A DNA stretch of 64,000 bases, taken from the NCBI GenBank assembly GCA_965205595.1, contig CBDBHI010000012.1, positions 310,001-374,000 of the forward strand, written 5' to 3'. The notes beneath the pieces were generated by a model, which worked only from the letters and a program-made list of their open reading frames with translations, did no database searches and was not told where the DNA came from. Source of the stretch: CATQHP01 sp965205595. Its GTDB lineage: Bacteria > Acidobacteriota > Terriglobia > Bryobacterales > UBA6623. Every line of letters begins with the position of its first letter. Position 1 is the stretch's first letter. Shown piece after piece: positions 27,101 through 34,709 of the stretch. The translations under genes and the position numbers were made by a program.

Positions 27101-27826
27101 TTACGGCAGCGTCACTCGCCCGGCAAGCCGAGCTTTTGCGAACTCCCGCATCGATTCGGCCTCAACCGACGAGAGAGTGCGATTGTGTATCGAGAAAAAC
27201 GCCATCTCCCCCTGGCCATATGTCGCTGATCCCGCCGCACCGATCCTGAAGACGGTTTTCGCATCGCCCGCCGCGGTTGCGGTAGTGCTATTGACCGCCT
27301 GCGGCTGCCCGTCTGCAATCAGCACTGACGACTGAATATCCGTGGCTGTATTCCCCGGACAGGCGAACGCTAGAAAATGCCAACCGGCGTCTTGCAGGTC
27401 GACCGGGTTGTTTGATTCGAAATAGCGAAAGCAGCTATTGCCGAGCCAAATCAGCGGCCGATTGTCGTTAAACGGAGCCGCGGCATACGTTCCCGGCGTG
27501 GCTCCGGACGGACTCCAACCGAGAGTTGGCACAGCTTGCCCAACCCCTAGTTTTGCCGCGACGCAAATTGTCCAGGCATCAGGTGAAAGCCCCGCATCGA
27601 GAACGGCGTCGACGTAATCGTCGAGCGTGAAGTCCAGGCCCTCCGATGTCCAAGCCGGGTCATTCGAGTCGGCGCCCGCGGATGAGCCCAAGGTGCCGTG
27701 TCGACTATTTCCCGATGAGTCGGGCAACAGCTGGCCCGCACCGGCCTCAAACTCAAACAGTGCCTGTAGCCCCGCTGTCACCAGGTCGGTCGAGCCACCT
27801 CGACTACCAATAAGCAGCAACGACAT
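27101..27826 (-). CDS. LamG/concanavalin-like protein in tail cluster
   Basis: A 241-residue protein with a jelly-roll pattern: ALFEFEAGAGQLLPDSSGN, the YVDAVLDAGLSPDAWTICV strand, AGWHFLAFACPGN and the C-terminal AFFSIHNRTLSSVEAESM (the LamG-type 'r.Ls..Ei..l' ending). Such domains bind glycans or proteins. No signal peptide is visible, so it is probably a virion surface decoration or tail appendage protein. The upstream gene ends 5 bp before its start. Confidence 0.55.
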   Translation of the reverse strand: MSLLLIGSRGGSTDLVTAGLQALFEFEAGAGQLLPDSSGNSRHGTLGSSAGADSNDPAWTSEGLDFTLDDYVDAVLDAGLSPDAWTICVAAKLGVGQAVPTLGWSPSGATPGTYAAAPFNDNRPLIWLGNSCFRYFESNNPVDLQDAGWHFLAFACPGNTATDIQSSVLIADGQPQAVNSTTATAAGDAKTVFRIGAAGSATYGQGEMAFFSIHNRTLSSVEAESMREFAKARLAGRVTLP

Positions 27827-27831
27827 TGCGG

Positions 27832-28176
27832 CTACTCGAACGCTCGGAACACTGGTTTTAGTTCCCGCTGGGCAGTCTCCGCAACAGAAACGCCGGCGGC
27901 ATCCAGGTGCTCAAAGCGGACAAACGCCTCCCCAAGTAGCTTCGTCGCATCGAGCACAACGTAAGAATCTGGCAGCACGTCAACTGACATTGCCGATCCG
28001 CTATCCAGTACGTCGCTAAACGTGCTGCCGTCCTGGCTGGCTTGAACCTTGAGCTTGGCGGCGTCGAGAACAGACGGTATATAGACTCCGACCACTGTTT
28101 CGGTCACAAGCCTTAAGGCGCCCGACGTCGTCTGACCGGCCGCGGTCATCACGAATCCCTGTTTAATTTCAGCCAT
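27832..28176 (-). CDS. Small beta-rich tail cluster protein
   Basis: A 114-residue protein (MAEIKQGFVMTAAGQTTSG, YVVLDATKLLGEAFVRFEHLD). The pattern suggests a beta-sandwich of the kind found in head or tail decoration proteins, but I do not recognise a family. It directly abuts the upstream gene (start 28176, upstream stop 28177), so translation is coupled. Confidence 0.5.
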   Translation of the reverse strand: MAEIKQGFVMTAAGQTTSGALRLVTETVVGVYIPSVLDAAKLKVQASQDGSTFSDVLDSGSAMSVDVLPDSYVVLDATKLLGEAFVRFEHLDAAGVSVAETAQRELKPVFRAFE

Positions 28177-28779
28177 TTAACTAACCTCCGATTCACTAGC
28201 AGTTGACTCATCCTCTTCCGGCCAAACATGGGGTGGCACGAAAGGATGCCTTTGAGCTGGGACGATGCCCTGCTCCAGAATTCGAATTTGATAGCGTGCG
28301 ACTACCAGATGGGTAGCCCGTACCGCACCCCACGCGGACGTCTCGAAGTCCCGCACGAGCGACTCCGGGAAACGCGCCATCCAGCCATAGCGACCTTCGT
28401 AGAAGCGCGCCTCGCCGAGTCCCCAGTGACGATAGACGAGCTGGGCCGCATCAAGCTCATCAGCCAAGATCCACCCGGGCACGCCCGCGCTCTTGAAGAA
28501 TCGAAGGTCCTGTTCCCAGTGGTTACGAGCGGACCGATACATCAGGCTGGGGTTGCTCGTGCTTCTAAAATCCTCCGGGCGAGGTCGTGGCCCGAATACC
28601 TCTACAAAGCCTTCCGGCAGCTTCTCCTTCGGAATCTCGAAATCCAACAACCATGGCGTTTCGGTTGTAAACGGATTAACAAGCCACCATTGGCCGCCAT
28701 TCTCTTCGGGTGCTTGCCGGTATGGCCCAAACGGGTGTTTCCATCCGTCCGGCACATCTGCAAATCTTGGTGCGTTCAT
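28177..28779 (-). CDS. Unknown tail cluster protein, 200 residues
   Basis: I do not recognise this protein. It is rich in aromatic residues (PDGWKHPFGPYRQAP, WWLVNPFTTETPWLLDF, WILADELDAAQLVYRHWGLGE) and has an acidic tail. It follows the tape-measure gene by 17 bp with ggag-type ribosome binding sequence upstream. Gene position suggests a tail completion or tip protein. Confidence 0.5.
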   Translation of the reverse strand: MNAPRFADVPDGWKHPFGPYRQAPEENGGQWWLVNPFTTETPWLLDFEIPKEKLPEGFVEVFGPRPRPEDFRSTSNPSLMYRSARNHWEQDLRFFKSAGVPGWILADELDAAQLVYRHWGLGEARFYEGRYGWMARFPESLVRDFETSAWGAVRATHLVVARYQIRILEQGIVPAQRHPFVPPHVWPEEDESTASESEVS

Positions 28780-28796
28780 TCGAATTCTCCTTGTTA

Positions 28797-29489
28797 TTAA
28801 ATTTCGTTAATTACGTCGTTTATCGGGTGCATATTGAGCATCGCCTCACGCACCGCCCTAGCAATGTCAGAAGAGCGGTCCATGAAGGACTGTGAGTCCA
28901 TCGCGTTTACCTGAACGATCACTTGGTTTGGCGCGGGAGCCGGCGCGACTACGGGCTGAGGCAATCCGTCTTGGCCGTGACGAACTCGTGGCAATCCCGA
29001 CAGCACTCCCGAGTTGTCAAGCTCGAGCGAAATGCTCGGAGGAACACTCCGCGTCGCAAACGCAGCGGACTGCTTGTCGCCGCTGCCAAAGGCCCCGGCA
29101 ACCGTGCGAATCAGGGACCCGAGGCCCAGCCCCGCGCCCAAGAATCCAGAGAGACCACCTCCCCGGTTGCTCCGAAGAACCCCCTGAAGGAGTCGGCCCA
29201 GGTCGGTCAGATCATTTTTGGTTTCGTTCCGGATTTCTTGCGTATTGCTAGAAACAGCGGTGCTGAAGTCGTTGACGGCGCGAGTGACCGAAGCCAGCGA
29301 CTGATTCAATAATCGTGCCGATGTCTCATCAAACTGCCGCGCGGAAGAAACCGACGTAACTTCGGCGTCGCGCCCGTTGCTTTGCTTGGGCCGCGCCGAA
29401 CCGACGCCAGCCGGCCCAGTCACAAATGCCTCTGACAGCCGCCGAACAGCGTCGGCTGTTTCGCTGCGAAGCTCATCCACACTAGTCAT
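28797..29489 (-). CDS. Very short tape-measure protein
   Basis: A 230-residue protein at the place of the tape measure, directly after the G/GT chaperone genes (8-bp overlap). The first 110 residues are helical and charged; a glycine-rich hydrophobic stretch (SGFLGAGLGLGSLIRTVAGAF, about 112-132) could span a membrane; and the C-terminus, NAMDSQSFMDRSSDIARAV...MHPINDVI, is like the end of tape-measure proteins of gene transfer agents and small phages. Tape-measure length sets tail length at roughly 0.15 nm per residue, so the tail would be only about 35 nm. The function rests on position and these features. Confidence 0.65.
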   Translation of the reverse strand: MTSVDELRSETADAVRRLSEAFVTGPAGVGSARPKQSNGRDAEVTSVSSARQFDETSARLLNQSLASVTRAVNDFSTAVSSNTQEIRNETKNDLTDLGRLLQGVLRSNRGGGLSGFLGAGLGLGSLIRTVAGAFGSGDKQSAAFATRSVPPSISLELDNSGVLSGLPRVRHGQDGLPQPVVAPAPAPNQVIVQVNAMDSQSFMDRSSDIARAVREAMLNMHPINDVINEI

Positions 29490-30260
29490 CGTGCTTCCCC
29501 TCCATCCCTTTCAGCTCCTGCGAAAGCAGGACGAATGCATCAACATCGCGCGCCGTACGATCAAGCCAGTCGATCATTCCACCAAGCGACCGAATGACTC
29601 CAAATTCGTGCAACCAACGTGCGCTCGCGGCAGTAATGTGGCTAACCGGACAGGTCAAACAGCCAACCCGCTCGGCGCTACCTCCCGAGGCGCTGCGCCC
29701 CGAAACTGAACTAATCCAGACGTACTGGCGGCTGTGGCCTGAATACCCTTTGAAACCGCATTGCCGCCGTTCTTCCAGCCCTAAATCGCGGCATTGCTCG
29801 CAGCTCCACCCGGATGCATTTCCGAGGCTGAAGTGGAGTGCGAGTCGGAGTTTTTTCGTTCTTCCTCGCCCAGGCCCGCGCACCGGCGAACTTGTGTCAG
29901 GACTTCGCTGACCAGTGCTTCTGGCCCCTTATCAATCAGCATTGCCACGTCAGCTTGTGTACCGTCAATTGATAGCCCGTCGATCCCCGCAAGTCCCCAA
30001 GTTAGGTATTCACGATCAATCTCCGCCGCGATTTGCGCAGCCTCTGCCTGCTCGTCGACTACCTGATCGCCGGTGCCCAGAAACTCTAGCCGGGTCAACT
30101 TTGCGCGAATCCGCTCGAGCAGATCAAGCCGTCTTGCGAACGACATCCGATGAAGCCTATACGTAACGCCTTCAAACTCATCGCTGCCGCACAACACCGT
30201 GCTCTCGTAGTCCATGTCACCTCGCAACCAACTATGCAAACGCCACAACAATTTCGTCAT
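29482..30260 (-). CDS. Tail assembly chaperone GT, made by -1 frameshift
   Basis: The second frame (29883 to stop 29482) has no convincing start of its own and enters the upstream frame exactly at the slippery site 29850-29856. Slippage gives a fusion ...GEEERK-KLRLALHFSLGN... ending in KGMEGKHDD. The extension carries two Cys pairs (SWSCEQC-type and CLTC, spelled WSCEQC and GCLTC). In lambda-like phages the equivalent GT protein binds the tape measure and tail tube during assembly. The total would be about 258 residues from ATG 30260. The start could also be 30215 (MDYESTV). Confidence 0.75.
29781..30260 (-). CDS. Tail assembly chaperone G
   Basis: The unshifted product: MTKLLWRLHSWLRG, then FEGVTYRLHRMSFARRLDLLERI, EIDREYLTWGLAGID and an Asn/Ser-rich end. 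The frame is open from 30323, but ATG 30260 or ATG 30215 fits better, because 30232-30323 overlaps the end of the tail tube gene. The domain layout (a beta strand with LHR, a helical middle, W-G-l) is that of siphovirus tail assembly chaperones. The frame ends at 29781 if no slippage occurs. Confidence 0.65.
   Translation of the reverse strand: MTKLLWRLHSWLRGDMDYESTVLCGSDEFEGVTYRLHRMSFARRLDLLERIRAKLTRLEFLGTGDQVVDEQAEAAQIAAEIDREYLTWGLAGIDGLSIDGTQADVAMLIDKGPEALVSEVLTQVRRCAGLGEEERKNSDSHSTSASEMHPGGAASNAAI
29850..29856 (-). promoter_or_regulatory. -1 ribosomal slippery heptamer A AAA AAC
   Basis: On the coding strand the bases read cga aaa aac in the chaperone G frame, which is exactly X XXY YYZ in phase. 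Shifting back one base continues into the GT extension without a stop. The same heptamer class drives G/GT frameshifting in many tailed phages. Confidence 0.8.
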
Positions 30261-31404
30261 TGACCAGTCCCTGCGCTCGTGAGTTCTCAAACTTCCATCG
30301 CAATATCCGGTCGTCATCAACAAATTGCGGCAGTCTTGGAGTGACCGCCGGCAAGTACACGCCCATTTTCTGTCCGGATACTTCTCCGAGTTGGAACATC
30401 ACTTGAATCATAGATTCGGCTCGAGCTGCCGCGTACAGCGACCGCGTACTCGCGTCGTCCGCCTCGAATAACTCAAAGTCCGCGGTCACGTTTCTTTGTC
30501 CAGGAGCGACACACTGCGGAGTGCGCGTGCCAAATTCTTGAACCCTAAAGTCGAGGTCGTTCTCGAGCCGCAAAGTGGCCGAAGTCAACGTCAAAAATTT
30601 GCCGGCGGGATTCCCAAGCCACACTTGACCCAGATTCCCTGGCACCGGCAAGAAAGCATCGGTCGACAACGCCGGTTCTGTGGGAAAACTTCCAAACCCT
30701 CCCTCGCCACCAGCGAACGAAACGCTATCAATAACGTCTTGGGCCTCGCCGCCAAACTCAAGCTCGTGATAGTCTCCATTCACGCGAACCGCCATGTCGT
30801 TACAAGCGGCCCCGATAAGAACCCGTTGAACGGCCGAAGCCGGATCCCAGTAGTCGAACACTGACACGCTAGGCAGATCCGTAGCTGGAAAGTACGAAAC
30901 CGCCGCCGTAAACACCTCACCAGACAACGGCGCGGCCGAAAACGGAGCACTAACGGTAACCGTCGTCGTATCGACGACGGACTCGACGAACCGAAGTTCC
31001 CCGTTAAAGCAAAACGCCTGGCCTAACGCGAGGCCATGAGCGGCGGAAAAGTTGATCGATGAATCGCTCGATCCAGATCCTGCGGTGCCGCCGGAGAAAA
31101 CGATCGGGGACGCCCCCAACGAGGCTTCCACAAACCGCCCCACCGCTGGCGGTGTAGACGGCGTATCGTTCGCTGTCAAGTAAGTAGCTACGTCGAAGCT
31201 CGTCCGCTTTCGGCTGCCCGGTGCAACGCCCGTGAATGTTCTCGACCCCGTCTTGTCACGCCGCCGTCGCACTTCAGTGCGCTGTTCGATGTTTAGAGCA
31301 ACGGCTGCGATTCGATCGGCCGGGCCGATGGTTGGCACCTGGCCAAAACTATTTTCAAGTTCGACGTAAAATCGATTCTGAGTAGATAAGACGCAGTTCG
31401 GCAT
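30232..31404 (-). CDS. Major tail tube protein
   Basis: A 390-residue beta-rich protein: MPNCVLSTQNRFYVELENSF, VRRRRDKTGSRTFTG, FDVATYLTAN, IGAACNDMAVRVNGDYHELEF, FRVQEFGTRTPQCVAPGQRNV and a C-terminal ILRWKFENSRAQGLVNDEIVVAFA. Position before the chaperone pair and its length fit a tail tube subunit with an extra Ig-like insert (around 85-150). Its 3' end overlaps the possible start of chaperone G. A ribosome binding site aggag precedes ATG 31404. Confidence 0.65.
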   Translation of the reverse strand: MPNCVLSTQNRFYVELENSFGQVPTIGPADRIAAVALNIEQRTEVRRRRDKTGSRTFTGVAPGSRKRTSFDVATYLTANDTPSTPPAVGRFVEASLGASPIVFSGGTAGSGSSDSSINFSAAHGLALGQAFCFNGELRFVESVVDTTTVTVSAPFSAAPLSGEVFTAAVSYFPATDLPSVSVFDYWDPASAVQRVLIGAACNDMAVRVNGDYHELEFGGEAQDVIDSVSFAGGEGGFGSFPTEPALSTDAFLPVPGNLGQVWLGNPAGKFLTLTSATLRLENDLDFRVQEFGTRTPQCVAPGQRNVTADFELFEADDASTRSLYAAARAESMIQVMFQLGEVSGQKMGVYLPAVTPRLPQFVDDDRILRWKFENSRAQGLVNDEIVVAFA

Positions 31405-31433
31405 GGCACACCTCTCCTAATTCCTGCCACGCG

Positions 31434-31928
31434 CTATGCGTGGGCTTGTAACTCAACGGCGATCTCCGCCCTCTGCACGAATCCACGCCCTCCCGCCTCA
31501 ACGGGATGGAACTGGACTTCGTACGCTCCGTTGAACGCGATCGAATCCGTCCACCTACCGAGATGCCTGCCCAGCACGCTGGTCACGGCCTCGACATATT
31601 GATTTGTGCGCTCTTCCAACTCCGCAAAACCGGACCCGCTGAAGCGAACCTCGGCCACGATAAACACTGGACCCGAAAAAGCTCGAAATTTTCGTTCCAG
31701 CCGGTTGTCCATGCGGCTGCAGTAGAGATAAACCGTCGGGTAGTCCGGCGGCTCATTTGAATCGGCAATCGGAGCCGGCACATGGCAAAGGGAGATCTGC
31801 CGATCTTTTAGCTCCGGGCAAATCACCTCGTCCCGAATCGCGATTGCAGCGAGGTCGCTATTGATGCCGTCTGGTGCCAACAGAAAGCCCTTCAGCGTCT
31901 CAAGCGCTGCTAGACAAAGATTCGCCAT
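31434..31928 (-). CDS. Tail terminator/completion-like protein
   Basis: A 164-residue protein with an alpha/beta pattern (PELKDRQISLCHVPAP, TVYLYCSRMDNRLERKF, FIVAEVRFSGSGFAELEERTNQYVEAV, QRAEIAVEL). Its position between connectors and tail tube is that of the tail terminator. No family name can be given with certainty. Confidence 0.5.
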   Translation of the reverse strand: MANLCLAALETLKGFLLAPDGINSDLAAIAIRDEVICPELKDRQISLCHVPAPIADSNEPPDYPTVYLYCSRMDNRLERKFRAFSGPVFIVAEVRFSGSGFAELEERTNQYVEAVTSVLGRHLGRWTDSIAFNGAYEVQFHPVEAGGRGFVQRAEIAVELQAHA

Positions 31929-31945
31929 CGTGGCCTCCCGCCCTT

Positions 31946-32740
31946 CTATCCGCGGTCCAACTGGCGCGGCACAACCTTATGCAGCTCGGGTTCTTGTCCG
32001 CTGCCGAGTGGGCTGCCAACAATCAATCCACTTTCAGGCATGATCCAAGCCTGGCCGGTTGGGATCATCGAGACGTTTTGCATCGTCAGCAAGTCCGGGC
32101 TCGTTCCGACGTAGACGTTGAAGCCAACGATCTCCGCGGGAGGCGCCGCGTTGAGGGCGACCCTCAGGATGTTGTCGTCCGGTACCCGAATCCCGTCGGC
32201 GGTGCTCCCCAGTCCTTCCTTGCCTGCCCCGTCGACTTGAGTCACGCTCACGTACAGAGCCATCTGTGAGGCGGTCCCTGAAACCCAGTCGAGCGTCGGC
32301 ATCGGAGCTTTCGAAATCGGGTTCCCAACGAGGCCGATCCCGGACTGGCAAAGTAAATCCTGCGCCCACTGTGAGAGCCTTCGATACTCATTCCACTTCG
32401 CGTCCTGAGAACTGTTGACCTTACGGCCAGCCAAATCGCGATAAATAAGAGTCAACGACTGAAAGATGTGCCAAAGCCGCAGTGGTGCCGTGACGACCAC
32501 GTGCCCCAGGCCAACCCTTGCCCCCACGGAGACCGTACTGGGCGAATCAACGTCCACCGCTTGAACAAAGAATCCGGGCCGTAGCAATAGTCCGCTCAAG
32601 CGCGCGCCGACCTCATCCTGAGCCAGTTCCAATTTACCCGCGAGGTCAATCCCTTCCGGCGCTACTGTGTCGCGAAGATTCGCTTCGTATCGCAGTAGAT
32701 CGTCAACCGTTGATGCGGCTTCGTCTGTGAATAGAGCCAT
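31946..32740 (-). CDS. Connector-region protein with FN3-like module
   Basis: A 264-residue protein. The N-terminal half is helical (EAASTVDDLLRYEANLRDTVA, LWHIFQSLTLIYRDLAGRK). The second half has an FN3-like pattern also seen in the hub protein (ALYVSVTQVDGAGKEGLGS, IVGFNVYVGTSPDLLTMQNV). It lies in the head-tail connector position, 4 bp from the upstream gene. Function unknown. Confidence 0.5.
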   Translation of the reverse strand: MALFTDEAASTVDDLLRYEANLRDTVAPEGIDLAGKLELAQDEVGARLSGLLLRPGFFVQAVDVDSPSTVSVGARVGLGHVVVTAPLRLWHIFQSLTLIYRDLAGRKVNSSQDAKWNEYRRLSQWAQDLLCQSGIGLVGNPISKAPMPTLDWVSGTASQMALYVSVTQVDGAGKEGLGSTADGIRVPDDNILRVALNAAPPAEIVGFNVYVGTSPDLLTMQNVSMIPTGQAWIMPESGLIVGSPLGSGQEPELHKVVPRQLDRG

Positions 32741-32744
32741 CCTG

Positions 32745-33071
32745 TTAGTCCTTCGTCCGGTTCCTTGGCCCCCGAAGCGAACCTAGATCGCTCTCGGAAA
32801 TGACGTGAAACTGAATTCGAGCGGCCTCTTGCCTCTCCAACTCCGCCTGCTGCGCTGCGAGCGCTTTCTTGCGAAATTCCTTCGCCTCGTCGGCGGACGC
32901 CAACTCGGCAAGATCTTCCGCTAGTAACTTAGCGGCGAGAGGCCGGCTAACTTCCGTTAGCCGGCCATCCACGCCTCCTGCTTCGGTCGAGATGCTTTTC
33001 ACCACCAAGAACTCGTCCGGTAAACTCGCTTCAAGTTCCCGAACGCGTCGATAGTAGGCTTTTAGGTCCAT
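32745..33071 (-). CDS. Small helical protein in head cluster
   Basis: A 108-residue, highly charged, mostly helical protein (MDLKAYYRRVRELEASLPDE, KEFRKKALAAQQAELERQEAA). I do not recognise the family. It is placed directly after the coat gene, where head completion or decoration proteins are usual. Confidence 0.5.
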   Translation of the reverse strand: MDLKAYYRRVRELEASLPDEFLVVKSISTEAGGVDGRLTEVSRPLAAKLLAEDLAELASADEAKEFRKKALAAQQAELERQEAARIQFHVISESDLGSLRGPRNRTKD

Positions 33072-33120
33072 AGCGATTCTCCTTGAGTGCTGTTCAACAT
33101 TCCCGACCGACCGCCTAACG

Positions 33121-34032
33121 CTACGACTCGACTTGAACGCCGAACTCGTTACGAATCACAGCCGCGCCATAAAGAACGTCAACCGTGAATTGCTGAGCCA
33201 GCGTATTCGGCTGGTAGCTCATCACCACCCGCATGCCGAAATTTCCGAGCTCTGCGTACTCCGCAATCGCACCGGTACCCGGCAGCGGCTGCGGTAGTCG
33301 TCGGATAACCAACCCGATCGCATCTTTGCCGAAGGCAAGATTGTGGGTGGTTACAGGGGCGGCGCCCGTCTTCTGGATAAACTGCGAGCGAAGAATCGCG
33401 AAATCCTTCAACCGGCCGACCGTGCCGTTGATCAATGCACTGACACCGGCGTCGCCCGCCGACTGGAACTCACTGAAGCGCGGCACCTGTCGCAGAGCCG
33501 AGTAGCTGTCAGCATCCACAACCAGGTACTTCGGTTGGCTTGACGGCATCTTTGCGCCAAACAACGTCGTCTCCGTCGAATCAATCACGGCCTCAGTTCG
33601 AGCCGTTTCAGGCGCCCCGAGAATCGCGTTCGCAGTGAACTGCGGATACAACCCGAGCAGATCGCTCTCGATCTTCGCGGCGATTGCGACGACGGCGGGC
33701 TCCATATAGACGCGAAGCAAGTCCGGTACCGCCAGCACCTTCGTGACATCAGGAACCTGAAAAGTCGACTCAGCGTGCGTGTTCAAAACGATCTGAGCAT
33801 TGCCGATGCTAGGGTTCTGTGTCGTAACGGTTCCGCCTTCGGCGATGTTATTCGCCGTCATCGACGGAGCGATCGGGACATTGATTGTGTCCCCGGCCTG
33901 AGCCAAAGCGGGCTCATAGTTGCGGTTGACCAGGTTCCCCATAACAAGATTGCCCATAAGCGCGGGCAAGGCGTCCGCGGCAACGAGTTTGACGATTGCC
34001 TGGGCAACATTGGCTGATGTAATGGCTGCCAT
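33121..34032 (-). CDS. Major capsid (coat) protein, P22 gp5-like
   Basis: A 303-residue protein starting MAAITSANVAQAIVKLV. Features of the P22-type coat group are GDTINVPIAPSMTANNI, the ESTFQVPDVTKVL segment, KIESDLLGLYPQF, PKYLVVDADSYSALRQVPRF and the C-terminal FGMRVVMSYQPN...FTVDVLYGAAVIR. The reading frame is open for 38 more codons upstream, but ATG 34032 has ggagaaaa six bases ahead and gives the family N-terminus. It lies after the scaffold-like gene. Confidence 0.75.
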   Translation of the reverse strand: MAAITSANVAQAIVKLVAADALPALMGNLVMGNLVNRNYEPALAQAGDTINVPIAPSMTANNIAEGGTVTTQNPSIGNAQIVLNTHAESTFQVPDVTKVLAVPDLLRVYMEPAVVAIAAKIESDLLGLYPQFTANAILGAPETARTEAVIDSTETTLFGAKMPSSQPKYLVVDADSYSALRQVPRFSEFQSAGDAGVSALINGTVGRLKDFAILRSQFIQKTGAAPVTTHNLAFGKDAIGLVIRRLPQPLPGTGAIAEYAELGNFGMRVVMSYQPNTLAQQFTVDVLYGAAVIRNEFGVQVES

Positions 34033-34190
34033 ACATTTTTCTCCTTCAGTTGGTTGCGGGATAGGCAATCGCCTCCCCAAAAGCAAATCGAGCGCCCAGG
34101 CTTTGCGGCCTGCCGCTCGATTCGCAAATTCGTGGCGAGCCCGCACTCTCGTACGCGCCCCCCGCTTAGATAGTGAGTTTTGCTTCGCTA

Positions 34191-34691
34191 TCAGTCTTCA
34201 GTGAGTCCGCTACCTAGCAGTCTCGCTACCTCGTTCCAAGCGCGCCGGCTCTTCTCCTCAGTCATTCCGGGCTTGATACTTTCGAGTTGAATGCCGCTCG
34301 TGCGAATTCCATCGCGATCCGCTGACACCGCACCTGACCCGCCCGAAATCCGCGGAGGAAGAAACTCAGGATTTTCCGCAACAAATGATTTCAAGTAAGA
34401 GTCGAGCCCAACAGCCCCTCCGGGTCCTCTACCGTAGAGGAATCCGTCTTCTCCGCGATCCACATCGTCTTGGACGATCTTCATCGCCAGATCGACCTTT
34501 CGCACTCCAAGCTCTTGGAGCTTGGAGCGGACCTGATTATTGCGATCCGCCTCCTCGATTTTCCGTTCGCCCTCCTTTCGGAGGGAGTCAAGATCCCGCA
34601 CTCTCTCTTCGAGCGATTGGCTCCTCCGGCGCTCAGAGTCCAACTGTTGCTGAAGTTCAATCGATTGATCCGCGTGTGTCTCAGGTCCCAT
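34191..34691 (-). CDS. Scaffold-like coiled-coil protein
   Basis: A 166-residue protein with a clear heptad-rich N-terminal half (QSIELQQQLDSERRRSQSLE, then RDLDSLRKEGERKIEEADR) and an acidic/flexible rest (YGRGPGGAVGLDSYLKSFVA). Between portal and coat this is the usual position and style of a capsid scaffolding protein. Confidence 0.6.
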   Translation of the reverse strand: MGPETHADQSIELQQQLDSERRRSQSLEERVRDLDSLRKEGERKIEEADRNNQVRSKLQELGVRKVDLAMKIVQDDVDRGEDGFLYGRGPGGAVGLDSYLKSFVAENPEFLPPRISGGSGAVSADRDGIRTSGIQLESIKPGMTEEKSRRAWNEVARLLGSGLTED

Positions 34692-34709
34692 AAAGATCGT
34701 GATCTCCTC

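Noticed and set aside
34033..34146. N-terminal extension of the coat protein to 34146
   Set aside because: The added residues do not resemble coat proteins, and a good ribosome binding site lies just before ATG 34032.
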